Shown here: positions 22,974 through 31,412 of the stretch, piece after piece
Numbering within the stretch: the stretch's first letter is position 1
How the letters are laid out: every line of letters starts with the position of its first letter
NCBI GenBank assembly: GCA_009777485.1
Contig: WRLT01000002.1
Location: 62,001 to 126,000 of the forward strand
DNA length: 64,000 nt
Direction of reading: 5' to 3'
Source of the DNA: Bacillota bacterium
Lineage (GTDB): Bacteria; Bacillota; Clostridia; Christensenellales; Pumilibacteraceae
Position numbers and translations under genes: made by a program
Notes under the pieces: generated by a model
Database searches by the model: none
Seen by the model: the letters and a program-made list of their open reading frames with translations, nothing else
What the model was told of the DNA's origin: nothing

Positions 22974-23916
22974 AAACATCTTTACACAAAGCCCTTTTTG
23001 TAAACTGCTTAACATACAGTACCCCATCATTCAAGGCGGCATGGCGTGGATTGCGGACGCAGGGCTTGCGGCGGCAGTTTCTAACGCGGGCGGCTTAGGC
23101 TTAATCGCCGCCATGAGTTTAAACGGTGAAGCCCTGCGCGGGGAAATCCGCAAAACAAAAAGTCTTACCGCTAAGCCTTTCGGCGTAAATATTATGCTGA
23201 TGAGTCCGTTTGCGGAAGAAGTTGCGCGGGTAGTGATAGAGGAAGGCGTACAAGTAGTTACTACGGGCGCGGGCGTACCTAACGCCTACATGAAAGGATG
23301 GTTAGATGCGGGTATTAAGGTGTTTCCCGTTGCGCCCAGTGCAGCGTTTGCTAAGCTTATGGAACGTTGCGGCGCGGCAGGCGTAATTTGCGAAGGAAAC
23401 GAGGCAGGCGGACACATAGGCGAATTAACCACCTTATCCCTTGTGCCGCAGGTATGCGACGCCGTACAAATTCCTGTGGCGGCGGCGGGCGGAATTGCGG
23501 ACGGCAGAGGCATGGCGGCGGCTTTTGCTTTGGGCGCGCGCGCCGTTCAGTTGGGAACGCGCTTTTTAGTAGCCAAAGAATGCGCTATTCACCAAAACTA
23601 TAAAGACAAAGTGCTTAAAGCAGGCGATACCGCCACAATGGTTACGGGCAGACGCACAGGCCACCCCGTCCGCACCTTAAAAACCGAATTTGCCGTAAAC
23701 TTTGCACAGTCAGAAGCCGATTTAACGCTGTCTAACGAAGAAATTTTAAAGCTGGGTTCGGGCGCGCTGCGGCTTGCCGCGCAAGAGGGCGACGCGCAAA
23801 AGGGCAGCTTTATGGCGGGGCAAATTGCGGGGCTTGTTAAAAAAGAACAAACCTGCGCTGAAATTATTCAAGAGCTTATGATGCAAGCGGAGAAAGTAGG
23901 AGGGCTGTTTGCATGA
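22966..23916 (+). CDS. fabK: Enoyl-[acyl-carrier-protein] reductase II
   Basis: 316 residues, FMN-dependent TIM barrel of the NMO/FabK family. Visible are NIQYPIIQGGMAWIADAGLAAAVSNAGGLGLIAA, KPFGVNIMLMSP, VVTTGAGVP, ICEGNEAGGHIGELTTLSLVPQV, VAAAGGIADGRGMAAAFALGARAVQLGTRFL and VTGRRTGHPVR, all as in FabK. It reduces enoyl-ACP in each elongation cycle. Related nitronate monooxygenases are less likely because of the neighbouring fabZ and the shared operators. It overlaps the flanking genes by 4-8 nt. Confidence 0.9.
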   Translation: MNKNIFTQSPFCKLLNIQYPIIQGGMAWIADAGLAAAVSNAGGLGLIAAMSLNGEALRGEIRKTKSLTAKPFGVNIMLMSPFAEEVARVVIEEGVQVVTTGAGVPNAYMKGWLDAGIKVFPVAPSAAFAKLMERCGAAGVICEGNEAGGHIGELTTLSLVPQVCDAVQIPVAAAGGIADGRGMAAAFALGARAVQLGTRFLVAKECAIHQNYKDKVLKAGDTATMVTGRRTGHPVRTLKTEFAVNFAQSEADLTLSNEEILKLGSGALRLAAQEGDAQKGSFMAGQIAGLVKKEQTCAEIIQELMMQAEKVGGLFA

Positions 23917-24320
23917 AAAAACTCAGCCGCGACGAAATTATGCAAATTCTGCCGCACCGCGATGCCATGCTGCTGTTAGACGAAGCGTGGGAGGGCGGCG
24001 GCGCGTATACGGTAAAGGGAGACGAATTCTTTTTGCAAGGGCATTTTCCCGATAATCCGATTGTGCCTGGCGTAATCCTATGCGAAATTATGGTACAAAG
24101 CGTTTGCGCCACCTTGCACGGGCAAACAGAGGGCAAAACGCTGTACTTTACAGGCATAGACGGCGTGCGCATCCGCAACAAGGTAGTGCCTGGCGATGTA
24201 TTCACTACCGAAGTATCCCTAAAAATCCAAAAAGGCCCTTTCTATTTTATTAACGCAAAGGGCTTTGTGGGCGGCAAGCTGTGCATTAGCGGCGTCTTAT
24301 CGTTTTGTTGCGCGGATTAA
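23913..24320 (+). CDS. fabZ: 3-hydroxyacyl-ACP dehydratase
   Basis: 135 residues, hot-dog fold. LPHRDAMLLLDEAWE and FFLQGHFPDNPIVPGVILCEIMVQS carry the FabZ catalytic His and Glu motif (GHFPxxPxxPGVxxxE). It dehydrates 3-hydroxyacyl-ACP, the step before FabK. The start ATGA overlaps the fabK stop. No acpP, fabD, fabG or fabF gene follows in the window, so this is only a small part of the pathway. Confidence 0.93.
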   Translation: MKKLSRDEIMQILPHRDAMLLLDEAWEGGGAYTVKGDEFFLQGHFPDNPIVPGVILCEIMVQSVCATLHGQTEGKTLYFTGIDGVRIRNKVVPGDVFTTEVSLKIQKGPFYFINAKGFVGGKLCISGVLSFCCAD

Positions 24321-24386
24321 GCTTATACCCCGACCGCGTTATAATCACATAAAAAACAAAATCCAAAAAACTAGGAGAAATAAAAA

Positions 24387-25262
24387 ATGTCGGCATGGTT
24401 TATAGTTGCCCAAGTAATGGGCGTAATAACAATCGTTTTCGATTTTGTAACGTATCAAATTAAAGACCAACGTCAATATTTGCTGGTGTATTCGATAGGC
24501 AGCGTATTTTGGACGCTGATGTTTGTTATGCTGGGGCTGGATTTGGCAGCAGCGGGCAGCGACATGGGCTTTACCTCTATGGTGCCGCCTATTATCGCGG
24601 CGTTTTTCGGCGCGTTCCGCAGCATTATATTTTGGTGGATTTTCGCAAAAAAAACCCGCAAAAGAAAAATCATCGGCAAGGTGGTATTGTACGTTGCGCT
24701 GGCTATCGGCGTTGCGGCGGCCATTATCAGCATTGTTCAAGTGGACGCGCGCATCCGTTGGGTGCCGATAGTGGGCATGTTTGCCGCGCTGTCGTTTATC
24801 GTAGGACAGTATCTGCCTAGCAAGCATTATTTGCGCGTCTTTGCGGTTTTTTACGCGGTTGCTATGGCGCTCACGCAAACGCCGCTGTACATTTTAGAGG
24901 GTTCTATGCTGTGGAACCCTATGGGGCTTGTTATAGAGGGCGCAAAGGTTATTTCCATCGCGCTGTTCTACGGCATCTTTTTCTACCGCAAATGGCTACT
25001 TAAAAGACTGCCTCTTATTAAACAGACCATTGCGCGGGAGGTGGAAAAAATTCAAAATAAATTGCCCGACGCCATAACGCCCGAAAAGCTAGAAAAGCTT
25101 TGGGCAAAAATGCTGCGGTACGAATTGTATTGTATAGATAAATCCGATTTAGTCAGCTTTTCCGACGCCGAAAAAAAGACGGGCGCATTTTTAGAAAGCC
25201 TACAAGGCATGCAGTCAGTTAAGGACGCACTGCTTGATTTACCACTTACAACTGACAACTGA
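24387..25262 (+). CDS. YgjV-like integral membrane protein
   Basis: 291 residues with six or seven hydrophobic helices. MSAWFIVAQVMGVITIVFDFVTYQIKDQRQYLLVYSIGSVFWTLMFVMLG matches the start of the YgjV family, as does FGAFRSIIFWWIFAK and the YLPSKHYLRVFAVFYA segment. The function of the family is unknown. A cytoplasmic tail of about 85 residues (EKIQNKLPDAITPEKLEKLWAKMLRYELYCIDK...) is extra. AGGAGAAA is the ribosome site. The last residues LPLTTDN and the stop are encoded by an R5 repeat, so the original C-terminus may have been altered. Confidence 0.75.
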   Translation: MSAWFIVAQVMGVITIVFDFVTYQIKDQRQYLLVYSIGSVFWTLMFVMLGLDLAAAGSDMGFTSMVPPIIAAFFGAFRSIIFWWIFAKKTRKRKIIGKVVLYVALAIGVAAAIISIVQVDARIRWVPIVGMFAALSFIVGQYLPSKHYLRVFAVFYAVAMALTQTPLYILEGSMLWNPMGLVIEGAKVISIALFYGIFFYRKWLLKRLPLIKQTIAREVEKIQNKLPDAITPEKLEKLWAKMLRYELYCIDKSDLVSFSDAEKKTGAFLESLQGMQSVKDALLDLPLTTDN

Positions 25263-25378
25263 CAATTGACAAATTATTGCTACTTTTTTATTAAAATATT
25301 TAGCCGAAATTCGTCAGTTGTACTTCGTGATTTTCAATACAGTTGTAAGTTGTCAGTGAATATGTCAATTGTAAATGA
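25244..25378. repeat. R5 repeat (CTTACAACTGACAACTGACAATTGAC type)
   Basis: Runs of ACAACTGAC units are followed by a TTAGCCGAAATTCGTCAGTTG stretch and GTTGTAAGTTGTCAGTG, so the two ends are inverted copies. Similar arrangements lie at 9434 and 59411. It fills the gap between the convergent YgjV-like and acyltransferase genes. Confidence 0.65.
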
Positions 25379-25381
25379 ATA

Positions 25382-26200
25382 TCACTTCAACCGCCTAACG
25401 GTGTATTTATGAATTTTATACTTTTCCATATCTAATAGGGCAAAGGTTTCTACGGTTTTTAAATCGTGGTCGATATAAAAGCCTGTGCCCACCTCTGCGC
25501 CTATCCATAAAAAGCCCTTTAATAAAGGGGGCAGCTGCTGCACGGCGGCAGAACGGTTTAACTTTTCTTGCGGAATAATTTCGTGGTAAAAAGCATTTTC
25601 GCCGTCTAAGGGGCGCACCGTAATATCCTCATTCATGCGGTAATTGTGGTATAGATAGCTTGCCGCTTCTACATATTTGTTAGGGTCTGTACCTAAAAAG
25701 CTCATCGTACCCATAACGTAGCGCGCGCCGTATTTTTTAGCGTAGCTTTCTATACCGTCCCACAACAGCCGCATAGCAACGCCCGTGCGGTGGTCGGGAT
25801 GCACAATGGCGCGGGTGGTTTCTAACACTTCGTGGCGGTGTTTAGCCAAAAGCTTTGATAAATCGTATTTAAGCGTAGCCTTGCAAAACGAATTTTCGTG
25901 CAAAAACCGCATCAGTATGTAGCCGCCCACAACCTCCTCCTCGCCCGTTTCGGGGTTGCGGAAAAAGGCGCACAGCTGAGAAGTTTCTTTATCGTAGCCG
26001 ATATTTTCGTCTGTGGCGTTCGCGTCTGCGTTTTTGGCTTTTTCGGGGTCGAAGTGTCCCAACAATAAATGCTTATACCGCAAATCTTGATATTGCCGCA
26101 GTTCTTTTTCGTTTTTTACCAACCGTATAGAGTAGTTGCCCTCCACAATCGGCTCGATGTATTCGTTGTATGCCATGCTGTTCTGAACGCTCCTTTTCAT
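25382..26200 (-). CDS. GNAT-fold N-acyltransferase, OlsB-like
   Basis: 272 residues. YSIRLVKNEKELRQYQDLRYKHLL opens an acyl-transfer GNAT domain; EVLETTRAIVHPDHRTGVAMRLLWDGIESYAKKYGARYVMGTMSFLG is the core, with ELxRxxVxPxxR-like residues as in the hemolysin/OlsB (Acetyltransf_5) family. These use acyl-ACP to N-acylate ornithine or a similar amine. It follows a PlsC-like gene by 14 nt on the same strand, the usual OlsA/OlsB pairing. ATG 26176 is an alternative start with AAGGAGC upstream. The acceptor is not known. Confidence 0.65.
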   Translation of the reverse strand: MKRSVQNSMAYNEYIEPIVEGNYSIRLVKNEKELRQYQDLRYKHLLLGHFDPEKAKNADANATDENIGYDKETSQLCAFFRNPETGEEEVVGGYILMRFLHENSFCKATLKYDLSKLLAKHRHEVLETTRAIVHPDHRTGVAMRLLWDGIESYAKKYGARYVMGTMSFLGTDPNKYVEAASYLYHNYRMNEDITVRPLDGENAFYHEIIPQEKLNRSAAVQQLPPLLKGFLWIGAEVGTGFYIDHDLKTVETFALLDMEKYKIHKYTVRRLK

Positions 26201-26214
26201 GCGTAGGGAAAAAA

Positions 26215-27456
26215 TTAATATCCGTAAGTTTCTGTGTTGGTGTCGCCGCTAAGATTTTTGATTCGATATCCGCAAACCATGTATTTAAAGGCGTTGCCGC
26301 GCTTAGGCAGGTCTACGGTAAATTCGCCTTCGTCTGTGTACAAGGTAAGCCGCGCCATGCTTTGGATAGACATATCATGGATTTTTGCAAGCGGGAACTC
26401 TTTTTCGCAAACCGTCAGCTTGTCCGCATACAGGCTAATCGCGCCTTCTCCTAACGGCTCATCCTTTTTAGAACGCTCTACTTTGTTTAAGCGTGCGCCG
26501 ATGTCGTGGAATAACGGTTGTTGTGCGTAGGGTGCGTAGTCGAGGGCTTTTATATGCTCTAATTGCATTTGCCCCCATGCTAACACGGTGTCGGGGCAGT
26601 TGTCGGCGTTACGGATTTTTGTAAATTCGCCCGTTTCATTTACCGCAACGCACATGCCGCAGGTGCAGGTAAGCTGATTGCGGTGCGAGTGCAGGCGGTT
26701 TAGCGTACCGCATTGAGGGCAGTAGAACAGCACGCCCTCTAAAAATTCGGCTTTTCGTTTTCCTTTAAAAACGATTTGCTGCTGCTTATTCCATGCAAAT
26801 TCGTCCAGGTACAGCGTGTCGTGGATAATTTTATCCAACTCCTCCGCCGACAACGCTTGCAGTTCTTCGCGCGAGATTACGCGTTGCACGCTAGCGCGCA
26901 TTTTGCCCTTGTTGGGCTTTTGCTTCCAACGCGGCTTCGTGTTGTAGCCGCCGCGCATCTGTACCAAAACTAGCGGCACGCCCAGTTTTTTGGCAAGCTT
27001 TCCAGTGGGACGTAAGGTGCATTCCTCTCCAAAAAAACTGCGGTTTCCCGAAGGGAATATGCCTACCGCGCCGCCCTTTCGGATAATGGAAAAGATGTTT
27101 TTAATCGCGGACGCGTCGCTGCTTCCCTTAGCGTACGGGATAGGGTTGGTAAGCACCTGCATCAGCCAGCTTTTAAAGCCGTGCCGAAAAATCGAATCGC
27201 CCGCTACAAAATTGATTCCAAACCTAAACCCCACGCCTACGGCAAACTGGTCAAAACTGGTTTGGTGGTTGGATAATATCAAGCACGGACGCTTGATGCC
27301 CTTAGCGGTGCGGTGTTCAAAACGAAAGCGGTATTTAAGCCACAGCACGGGGCGTAATACCACGCGCAGCAGCCAAAAAAAGAAGTTGCTTGCTTTTTTA
27401 ATGCGCCGTGGTCTGACGGCTTTTTTTGCCCTTGCGCCGTTTTCGTTTTCGGACAT
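26215..27456 (-). CDS. PlsC-like 1-acylglycerol-phosphate acyltransferase with zinc-ribbon extension
   Basis: 413 residues. A basic N-terminus and one membrane-associated helix lead to the acyltransferase domain: H64-QTSF-D69 (HX4D motif in SNHQTSFDQFAV), then GIFPSGNRSFFGE and PLVLVQMRGG. Past residue 250 is a zinc ribbon (CPQCGTLNRLHSHRNQLTCTCGMC) and then a beta-rich PH-like end (ISLYADKLTVCEKEFPLAKIHDM). That extension is not part of ordinary PlsC. TATAAT lies 6 nt before the ATG, so leaderless. Together with the GNAT gene it may make an acylated amino lipid. Confidence 0.75.
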   Translation of the reverse strand: MSENENGARAKKAVRPRRIKKASNFFFWLLRVVLRPVLWLKYRFRFEHRTAKGIKRPCLILSNHQTSFDQFAVGVGFRFGINFVAGDSIFRHGFKSWLMQVLTNPIPYAKGSSDASAIKNIFSIIRKGGAVGIFPSGNRSFFGEECTLRPTGKLAKKLGVPLVLVQMRGGYNTKPRWKQKPNKGKMRASVQRVISREELQALSAEELDKIIHDTLYLDEFAWNKQQQIVFKGKRKAEFLEGVLFYCPQCGTLNRLHSHRNQLTCTCGMCVAVNETGEFTKIRNADNCPDTVLAWGQMQLEHIKALDYAPYAQQPLFHDIGARLNKVERSKKDEPLGEGAISLYADKLTVCEKEFPLAKIHDMSIQSMARLTLYTDEGEFTVDLPKRGNAFKYMVCGYRIKNLSGDTNTETYGY

Positions 27457-27462
27457 GGCTTA

Positions 27463-27468
27463 ATTATA
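27463..27468 (-). promoter_or_regulatory. -10 box of the PlsC-like gene, predicted leaderless
   Basis: A perfect TATAAT on the minus strand, 6 nt before ATG 27456. The -35 region (TTTATT) is weak. Confidence 0.45.
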
Positions 27469-27543
27469 GCATACAAGCCTTATAAAATAAAACTAAAAAG
27501 CATACGAATGGAAATTTATTTTTTAACTAAACCCGAATTTATC

Positions 27544-27572
27544 TTGATTTTTTTTAAAAAATGGGATATTAT
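27544..27572 (+). promoter_or_regulatory. Leaderless promoter of the isochorismatase-like gene
   Basis: TTGATT (27544-27549), N17, TATTAT (27567-27572), 6 nt, ATG 27579. Confidence 0.55.
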
Positions 27573-27578
27573 TGTAGT

Positions 27579-28226
27579 ATGAGATTGCAATTTAACGAAA
27601 AAGAAGCCGCCCGCGAACTAGGCTGCTATAAAATCGAGGTAGACGCAAAGCCCGATTTAATGGTAAAAACCATAGACAACGAAAACACGCTGTGCATCGT
27701 GGTAGATATGATTAACGGCTTTTGCAAAAGCGGCAATTTGGCAAGCCCGCGCCTTGCGGACGTAATCCGTCCCGTTCGCGAATTGCTGCAAAAACTTCCT
27801 AACGCGCAAAAAGCGTTTATACGCGATTGCCACTCCGCTAACGAAACGGCGGAGTTTAAGTGGTTTCCGCCGCATTGCCACACCAAAAAAGAAAGCGCGC
27901 TAGCGGATGAGCTAAAAGGCTTTGGCGGAATAGATATTCCCAAAAACAGCACAAACGGCTTTTTCGCGCTGATGTCCCGCATACCCGAACTAAACAAGTA
28001 CGCCAACATGATTGTAGTGGGCGTATGTACGGATATCTGCGTTATGCAGCTTGCGCTTTCACTGCGCGCCTATCTTAACGAAAACAATTCGCACGCCAAC
28101 GTGATAACCTTTACCGATTGTATCGACACCTACCACAGCCCCGTGCATAACGCCGAGCTTAGCAACCTTTTTGCCCTGCGGTTTATGGAGCAAGCAGGGG
28201 TACAAGTTTTTAAAAACGTTATCTAA
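27579..28226 (+). CDS. Isochorismatase-family cysteine hydrolase (nicotinamidase-like)
   Basis: 215 residues. TLCIVVDMINGFCKSGNLASPR gives the catalytic Asp, FIRDCHSANETAEFKWFPPHCHTKKESALADEL the middle region, and MIVVGVCTDICVMQLALSLRAYL the nucleophile Cys loop of the family. Nicotinamidase (PncA) activity is possible because of the metal-site-like DCH.., HC.. pattern, but it is not certain. ATG 27579 is preferred over ATG 27561, which lies upstream of the -10 box. A membrane-protein gene follows. Confidence 0.8.
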   Translation: MRLQFNEKEAARELGCYKIEVDAKPDLMVKTIDNENTLCIVVDMINGFCKSGNLASPRLADVIRPVRELLQKLPNAQKAFIRDCHSANETAEFKWFPPHCHTKKESALADELKGFGGIDIPKNSTNGFFALMSRIPELNKYANMIVVGVCTDICVMQLALSLRAYLNENNSHANVITFTDCIDTYHSPVHNAELSNLFALRFMEQAGVQVFKNVI

Positions 28227-28306
28227 GGGCTGTACGCGTTAACTTGCCGCGCCGCCGTACTGAATAAAAAAAGAGAGGTGCTTTTAGCATAAAACTTTTT
28301 GCGGAT

Positions 28307-29029
28307 ATGTTAATTAAAGGCTTAAAGCTTCTAGGTAAGCTTTTTGCGTTTTTATTGATTAAGGTAGGGCTTTGGCTGCCCGCTCTTTTTGCGTTTGGAT
28401 TTTTAATCTTTTGCCTAGTGCTGAATATCCCGTTTACCGCTGTCGGCGCGGTGCGCGTATTTTGGATAGGGCTTACGGTATGTACGCTGTTAGGTATAGC
28501 GTGGGCACTGCACCGAAGCAAAAAACGCGCAAAAACGGCAGCAAAAAAGCCTGCTCCGCGCGGCAAGCTAACCTCAGCTCCGCAAGGCGAGCGGCGCACG
28601 GAATCGCGTCCGCAATATCATGCGGATAATGATTATAATGATTATGACGAAAAGTACGAATACAACGAAAAGTACGAATACGACGAGGGCTATTCAACCA
28701 AACATCAACCGCGCCCTGCACATACCTCCGCCGACAACCGTCTGCAAAAATCTTCCGTCCGACCGCCCGAAGAATTTACGGATATCAACGGCGGCTTTAC
28801 GCCCGATTTTACGCACAGCGGCAGCGGCAGCATAAACCCCGATTTTTCACAGCGGTACAGCAGTGTACAGCGTATTCTCAACGAAAGCGCGTCCGAGCGT
28901 CCGTTGGTTTTTGCCACGCGCAAAGACCCCGATATTTTAATTGTGGAGTTTAGCGACCGACTGATGTTTTTTAAAAAACGCGGACATCAAGAACCAGAGC
29001 TGATTGCTACAGAATATAAAAACCTATAA
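28307..29029 (+). CDS. Two-helix membrane protein with acidic, Tyr-rich linker
   Basis: 240 residues, no known family. Residues 8-60 form two hydrophobic helices (LLGKLFAFLLIKVGLWLPALFAFGFLIF and VGAVRVFWIGLTVCTLLGIAWAL). Then come a basic stop (HRSKKRAKTAAKKPAPRGK) and a low-complexity cytoplasmic region with the duplicated acidic word DEKYEYNEKYEYDEGY (about residues 113-128). The last 70 residues look folded (RPLVFATRKDPDILIVEFSDRLMFFKKRGH). The AGAGAGG site sits 25 nt before the ATG, so the true start could be slightly upstream at a non-standard codon. Confidence 0.6.
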   Translation: MLIKGLKLLGKLFAFLLIKVGLWLPALFAFGFLIFCLVLNIPFTAVGAVRVFWIGLTVCTLLGIAWALHRSKKRAKTAAKKPAPRGKLTSAPQGERRTESRPQYHADNDYNDYDEKYEYNEKYEYDEGYSTKHQPRPAHTSADNRLQKSSVRPPEEFTDINGGFTPDFTHSGSGSINPDFSQRYSSVQRILNESASERPLVFATRKDPDILIVEFSDRLMFFKKRGHQEPELIATEYKNL

Positions 29030-29041
29030 GCAGCTTTCAGC

Positions 29042-29151
29042 AATGGAGAATGGATAATGGAAAATGGAGAATGTCGGCTAAGGATTTAATAAATAAACCG
29101 TAAAAAAATTCCCCTCTTGAGGGGTGGCAACGAAGTTGACGGGGTGGAAAG
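29042..29151 (+). repeat. R2 + TCGGCTAAGGATTT module + short R1
   Basis: An R2 purine repeat (29042-29073), TCGGCTAAGGATTT (29074 on) and R1 short form at 29102-29151 with hairpin CAAC-GAA-GTTG stand in fixed order. The same order is seen at 32334, 42241 and 51459. Confidence 0.8.
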
Positions 29152-29158
29152 CAATCAT

Positions 29159-29281
29159 AAATTCCCCTCTTGCAGGCGCGACGCGGCGGCGCAAGCCGCA
29201 AAAACACAACGTGTTTTTAGCCAAAGCGGGGAGTGAGGAACGAACGACCCATTGACGCGAAGCGGACGGGGTGGAAAGAAA
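29159..29281 (+). repeat. R1 repeat, long form
   Basis: A second R1 directly after the short one, in the same orientation. Inner hairpin GCGGC-GCAA-GCCGC, variable hairpin CGC-GAA-GCG. Together with the preceding composite it fills the 29030-29348 gap; no gene is seen there. Confidence 0.85.
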
Positions 29282-29348
29282 CATTGACACGAATGTACTA
29301 TATAAAAATCTAGCAGTATTAGAAATTTAGGTAAAGGAGAGGGGCCTT

Positions 29349-31373
29349 ATGGATATCGGAAGAGTGCGGGCGGTTGTTTCGCAAATGACGCTAAAAGAAA
29401 AAATCCGCTTTTTAGGCTGCGGGCTTTCGCTGAAAACCCCGTCCTTAGAGCGGCTGAAAGTTTTTTCGTTAAAGCTGGGCGAGGAATTGTTGTTTCACCG
29501 TCCCGCGCTTTTTGCCTTAGCCTGCACCTTTAACCGCGAGTTGGTTTCCGCTTTCGGAGAAAAACGCGCACAAGCGGCGCACAGCGAAAAAGAAATCGCG
29601 GACGGCGCGGTTAATTTAGGGGTAATCCGCAACCCGATGGCGCAAGGCAGCGAGGCGATGTTTTCAGAGGACGCATACATAACCGCAGAGCTTGCAAAGG
29701 CGTACATCGAGGGCGCGGGCGCGGTTATCGGAACCAACATTTTAAGCGGAGAGGGTGCGTATTGCGACCGCTTTATGGATGCGCGCGCGCTAAACGAGCT
29801 ATACGCAAAGCCGTTTCAAACGGTTGCGGCGCAGCTTGCGGGCGCGGCGATTCCGTCGGGCTGTTTAAATGGCGAGCCGCTTTTTGGTTCTAAGCAGCAG
29901 GTGCAAGTATTAAAATCGGCGTTGGCGGACGATGCGTTTATACTCAACGAGGCCGCGTCCGTCGGGCAAAAGTCTGCCGCCGTAAGCACGGGCGCAAGCT
30001 TAGAGATAGGGCAAAGCGAGTTCGACTTACGCGCTATTGAAACGCTTGTAGAAAACGGCCAGTTAGACGAGCGGCGCGTAGATGCTTGCGTAGAGCGCGC
30101 GGTTTGGTACATCGCGCGCCGTTACGAGGCGTTAAAAAAGCCTTTCGACAAAAAACCGCGCTTTGATGCGGACGCCCGCGCCGCTGCCCAAAGCATGGTA
30201 CTGCTTAAAAATGACGGAACGCTGCCGCTAAAAGCCGCAGACGAAAAAATTCACATAGCGGGCAATTTGGATAAAGCGGGGGCTGCCCTTATGGAACAGC
30301 AGCTGCCGTCATCCGTAAAGCTGTCGCTGCACGCCTCAACCGCGCTGATTTTCGCCAAAGCCGAAAACGGACGTCTAAACGCGCACGCGCTGAAACACCT
30401 TTCCGACGCCGCCGAAGCAGGTAAAAAAACCGTTTTGGTAATTATTTCGCCGCGCCCCGCCGAAACGGGCGGGCTTTTAAGCGCAAACGCCGTTCTGTAC
30501 GTTCCGCACGTGTACGCCGCTACGTATAAGGCAATTGCGGACGTTCTTTCGGGCGAACTTAATCCGTCCGGCAAATTAGCGGTTTCGTGGGCGTTTAACC
30601 AAAAGGATTACCCCGCCGCAAAAAGCGATTTAGCCGCCGCGCGCGGAAATATGTTCTGTTACGAATCCGTATACAACGGCTACCGCTACTTTAACAGCTT
30701 TAATCAGCGGCTGCAATTTCCTTTCGGACACGGGCTTTCGTACACCGATTTCGAATATTCCGATTTAAACGTTTCGGCAAAAAACGAGGGTTTGGACGTT
30801 TCGTTTACGGTAAAAAATACGGGCGCGCATAACGGCGATACCGTAGCGTTTGTTTTTTGCAATCTAGATAACGCGCCCGTGTACGGCGTACAAAACCGCC
30901 TTGCGGCCTTTGCGCGGGTAAGCTTAGACAAGGGCGAAAGCGTTTCGGTTAAATTGCGTATAGAGTTAGACCGACTTAGCGTGTATTCGGAAGAAACGGG
31001 CAGCTTTGCGGTGTTAGGCGGCAAGTATACCGTTTGCGTTGCGTCGTCCGCCTCCGATGTTAAGCTTTCCGACACGGTAAAGGTTTCGGGCACGGCGCGC
31101 GCGGCGGCTTTAACGCATCGCCAAATTCCTTCGTATTTCGGCGAGGCGCGCTTTACGCCGTTAGGCACCGAAATCGAGGCGGTGTTAAAAACGCCGCTAA
31201 TCCAAAAGCTTAACCCTAACGCCGCATACCTTGCCCGCCCGAATCACAAAAAAGCACACAGCTTAGAAAAATCCGCAAACAAAAAAATCACTAAGGCTAA
31301 GGGAACACAAGCACACAGCGACTTTACAGGACTTTCCGAATTCGGTTTTAGCAAACTATTAAAATCAGAGTAA
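29349..31373 (+). CDS. Divergent glycoside hydrolase family 3-like protein
   Basis: 674 residues with GH3 order: a barrel-like domain (1-265), an alpha/beta sandwich starting at SMVLLKNDGTLPL (about 275-450, ending YRYFNSFNQRLQFPFGHGLSYTDFEY), and an FnIII-like domain (to about 595). IRNPMAQGSEAMFSEDAYITAELAKAYIEG matches the RDPRWGR...EDPYL region. The KH motif, however, reads PSGCLNGEPLF (169-179) and the SDW nucleophile region reads FILNEAAS (197-204), so Lys-His and the Asp are gone. It may be inactive or use different chemistry. AAAGGAGAGG precedes the ATG; no signal peptide. Confidence 0.75.
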   Translation: MDIGRVRAVVSQMTLKEKIRFLGCGLSLKTPSLERLKVFSLKLGEELLFHRPALFALACTFNRELVSAFGEKRAQAAHSEKEIADGAVNLGVIRNPMAQGSEAMFSEDAYITAELAKAYIEGAGAVIGTNILSGEGAYCDRFMDARALNELYAKPFQTVAAQLAGAAIPSGCLNGEPLFGSKQQVQVLKSALADDAFILNEAASVGQKSAAVSTGASLEIGQSEFDLRAIETLVENGQLDERRVDACVERAVWYIARRYEALKKPFDKKPRFDADARAAAQSMVLLKNDGTLPLKAADEKIHIAGNLDKAGAALMEQQLPSSVKLSLHASTALIFAKAENGRLNAHALKHLSDAAEAGKKTVLVIISPRPAETGGLLSANAVLYVPHVYAATYKAIADVLSGELNPSGKLAVSWAFNQKDYPAAKSDLAAARGNMFCYESVYNGYRYFNSFNQRLQFPFGHGLSYTDFEYSDLNVSAKNEGLDVSFTVKNTGAHNGDTVAFVFCNLDNAPVYGVQNRLAAFARVSLDKGESVSVKLRIELDRLSVYSEETGSFAVLGGKYTVCVASSASDVKLSDTVKVSGTARAAALTHRQIPSYFGEARFTPLGTEIEAVLKTPLIQKLNPNAAYLARPNHKKAHSLEKSANKKITKAKGTQAHSDFTGLSEFGFSKLLKSE

Positions 31374-31412
31374 GCTAAGATAACCGACAATATTACGCAA
31401 AAACAACCGAAG

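Noticed and set aside
29078..29290. Open frames such as those reading SFVPHSPLWLKTRCVFA or HPVNFVATPQEGNFF, found at 5.1, 9.5, 29.1, 31.5, 51.6 and 59.5 kb
   Set aside because: They are translations of the R1 repeat in various frames. They recur only because the repeat recurs, have no ribosome site of their own, and the hairpin variation breaks codon conservation.
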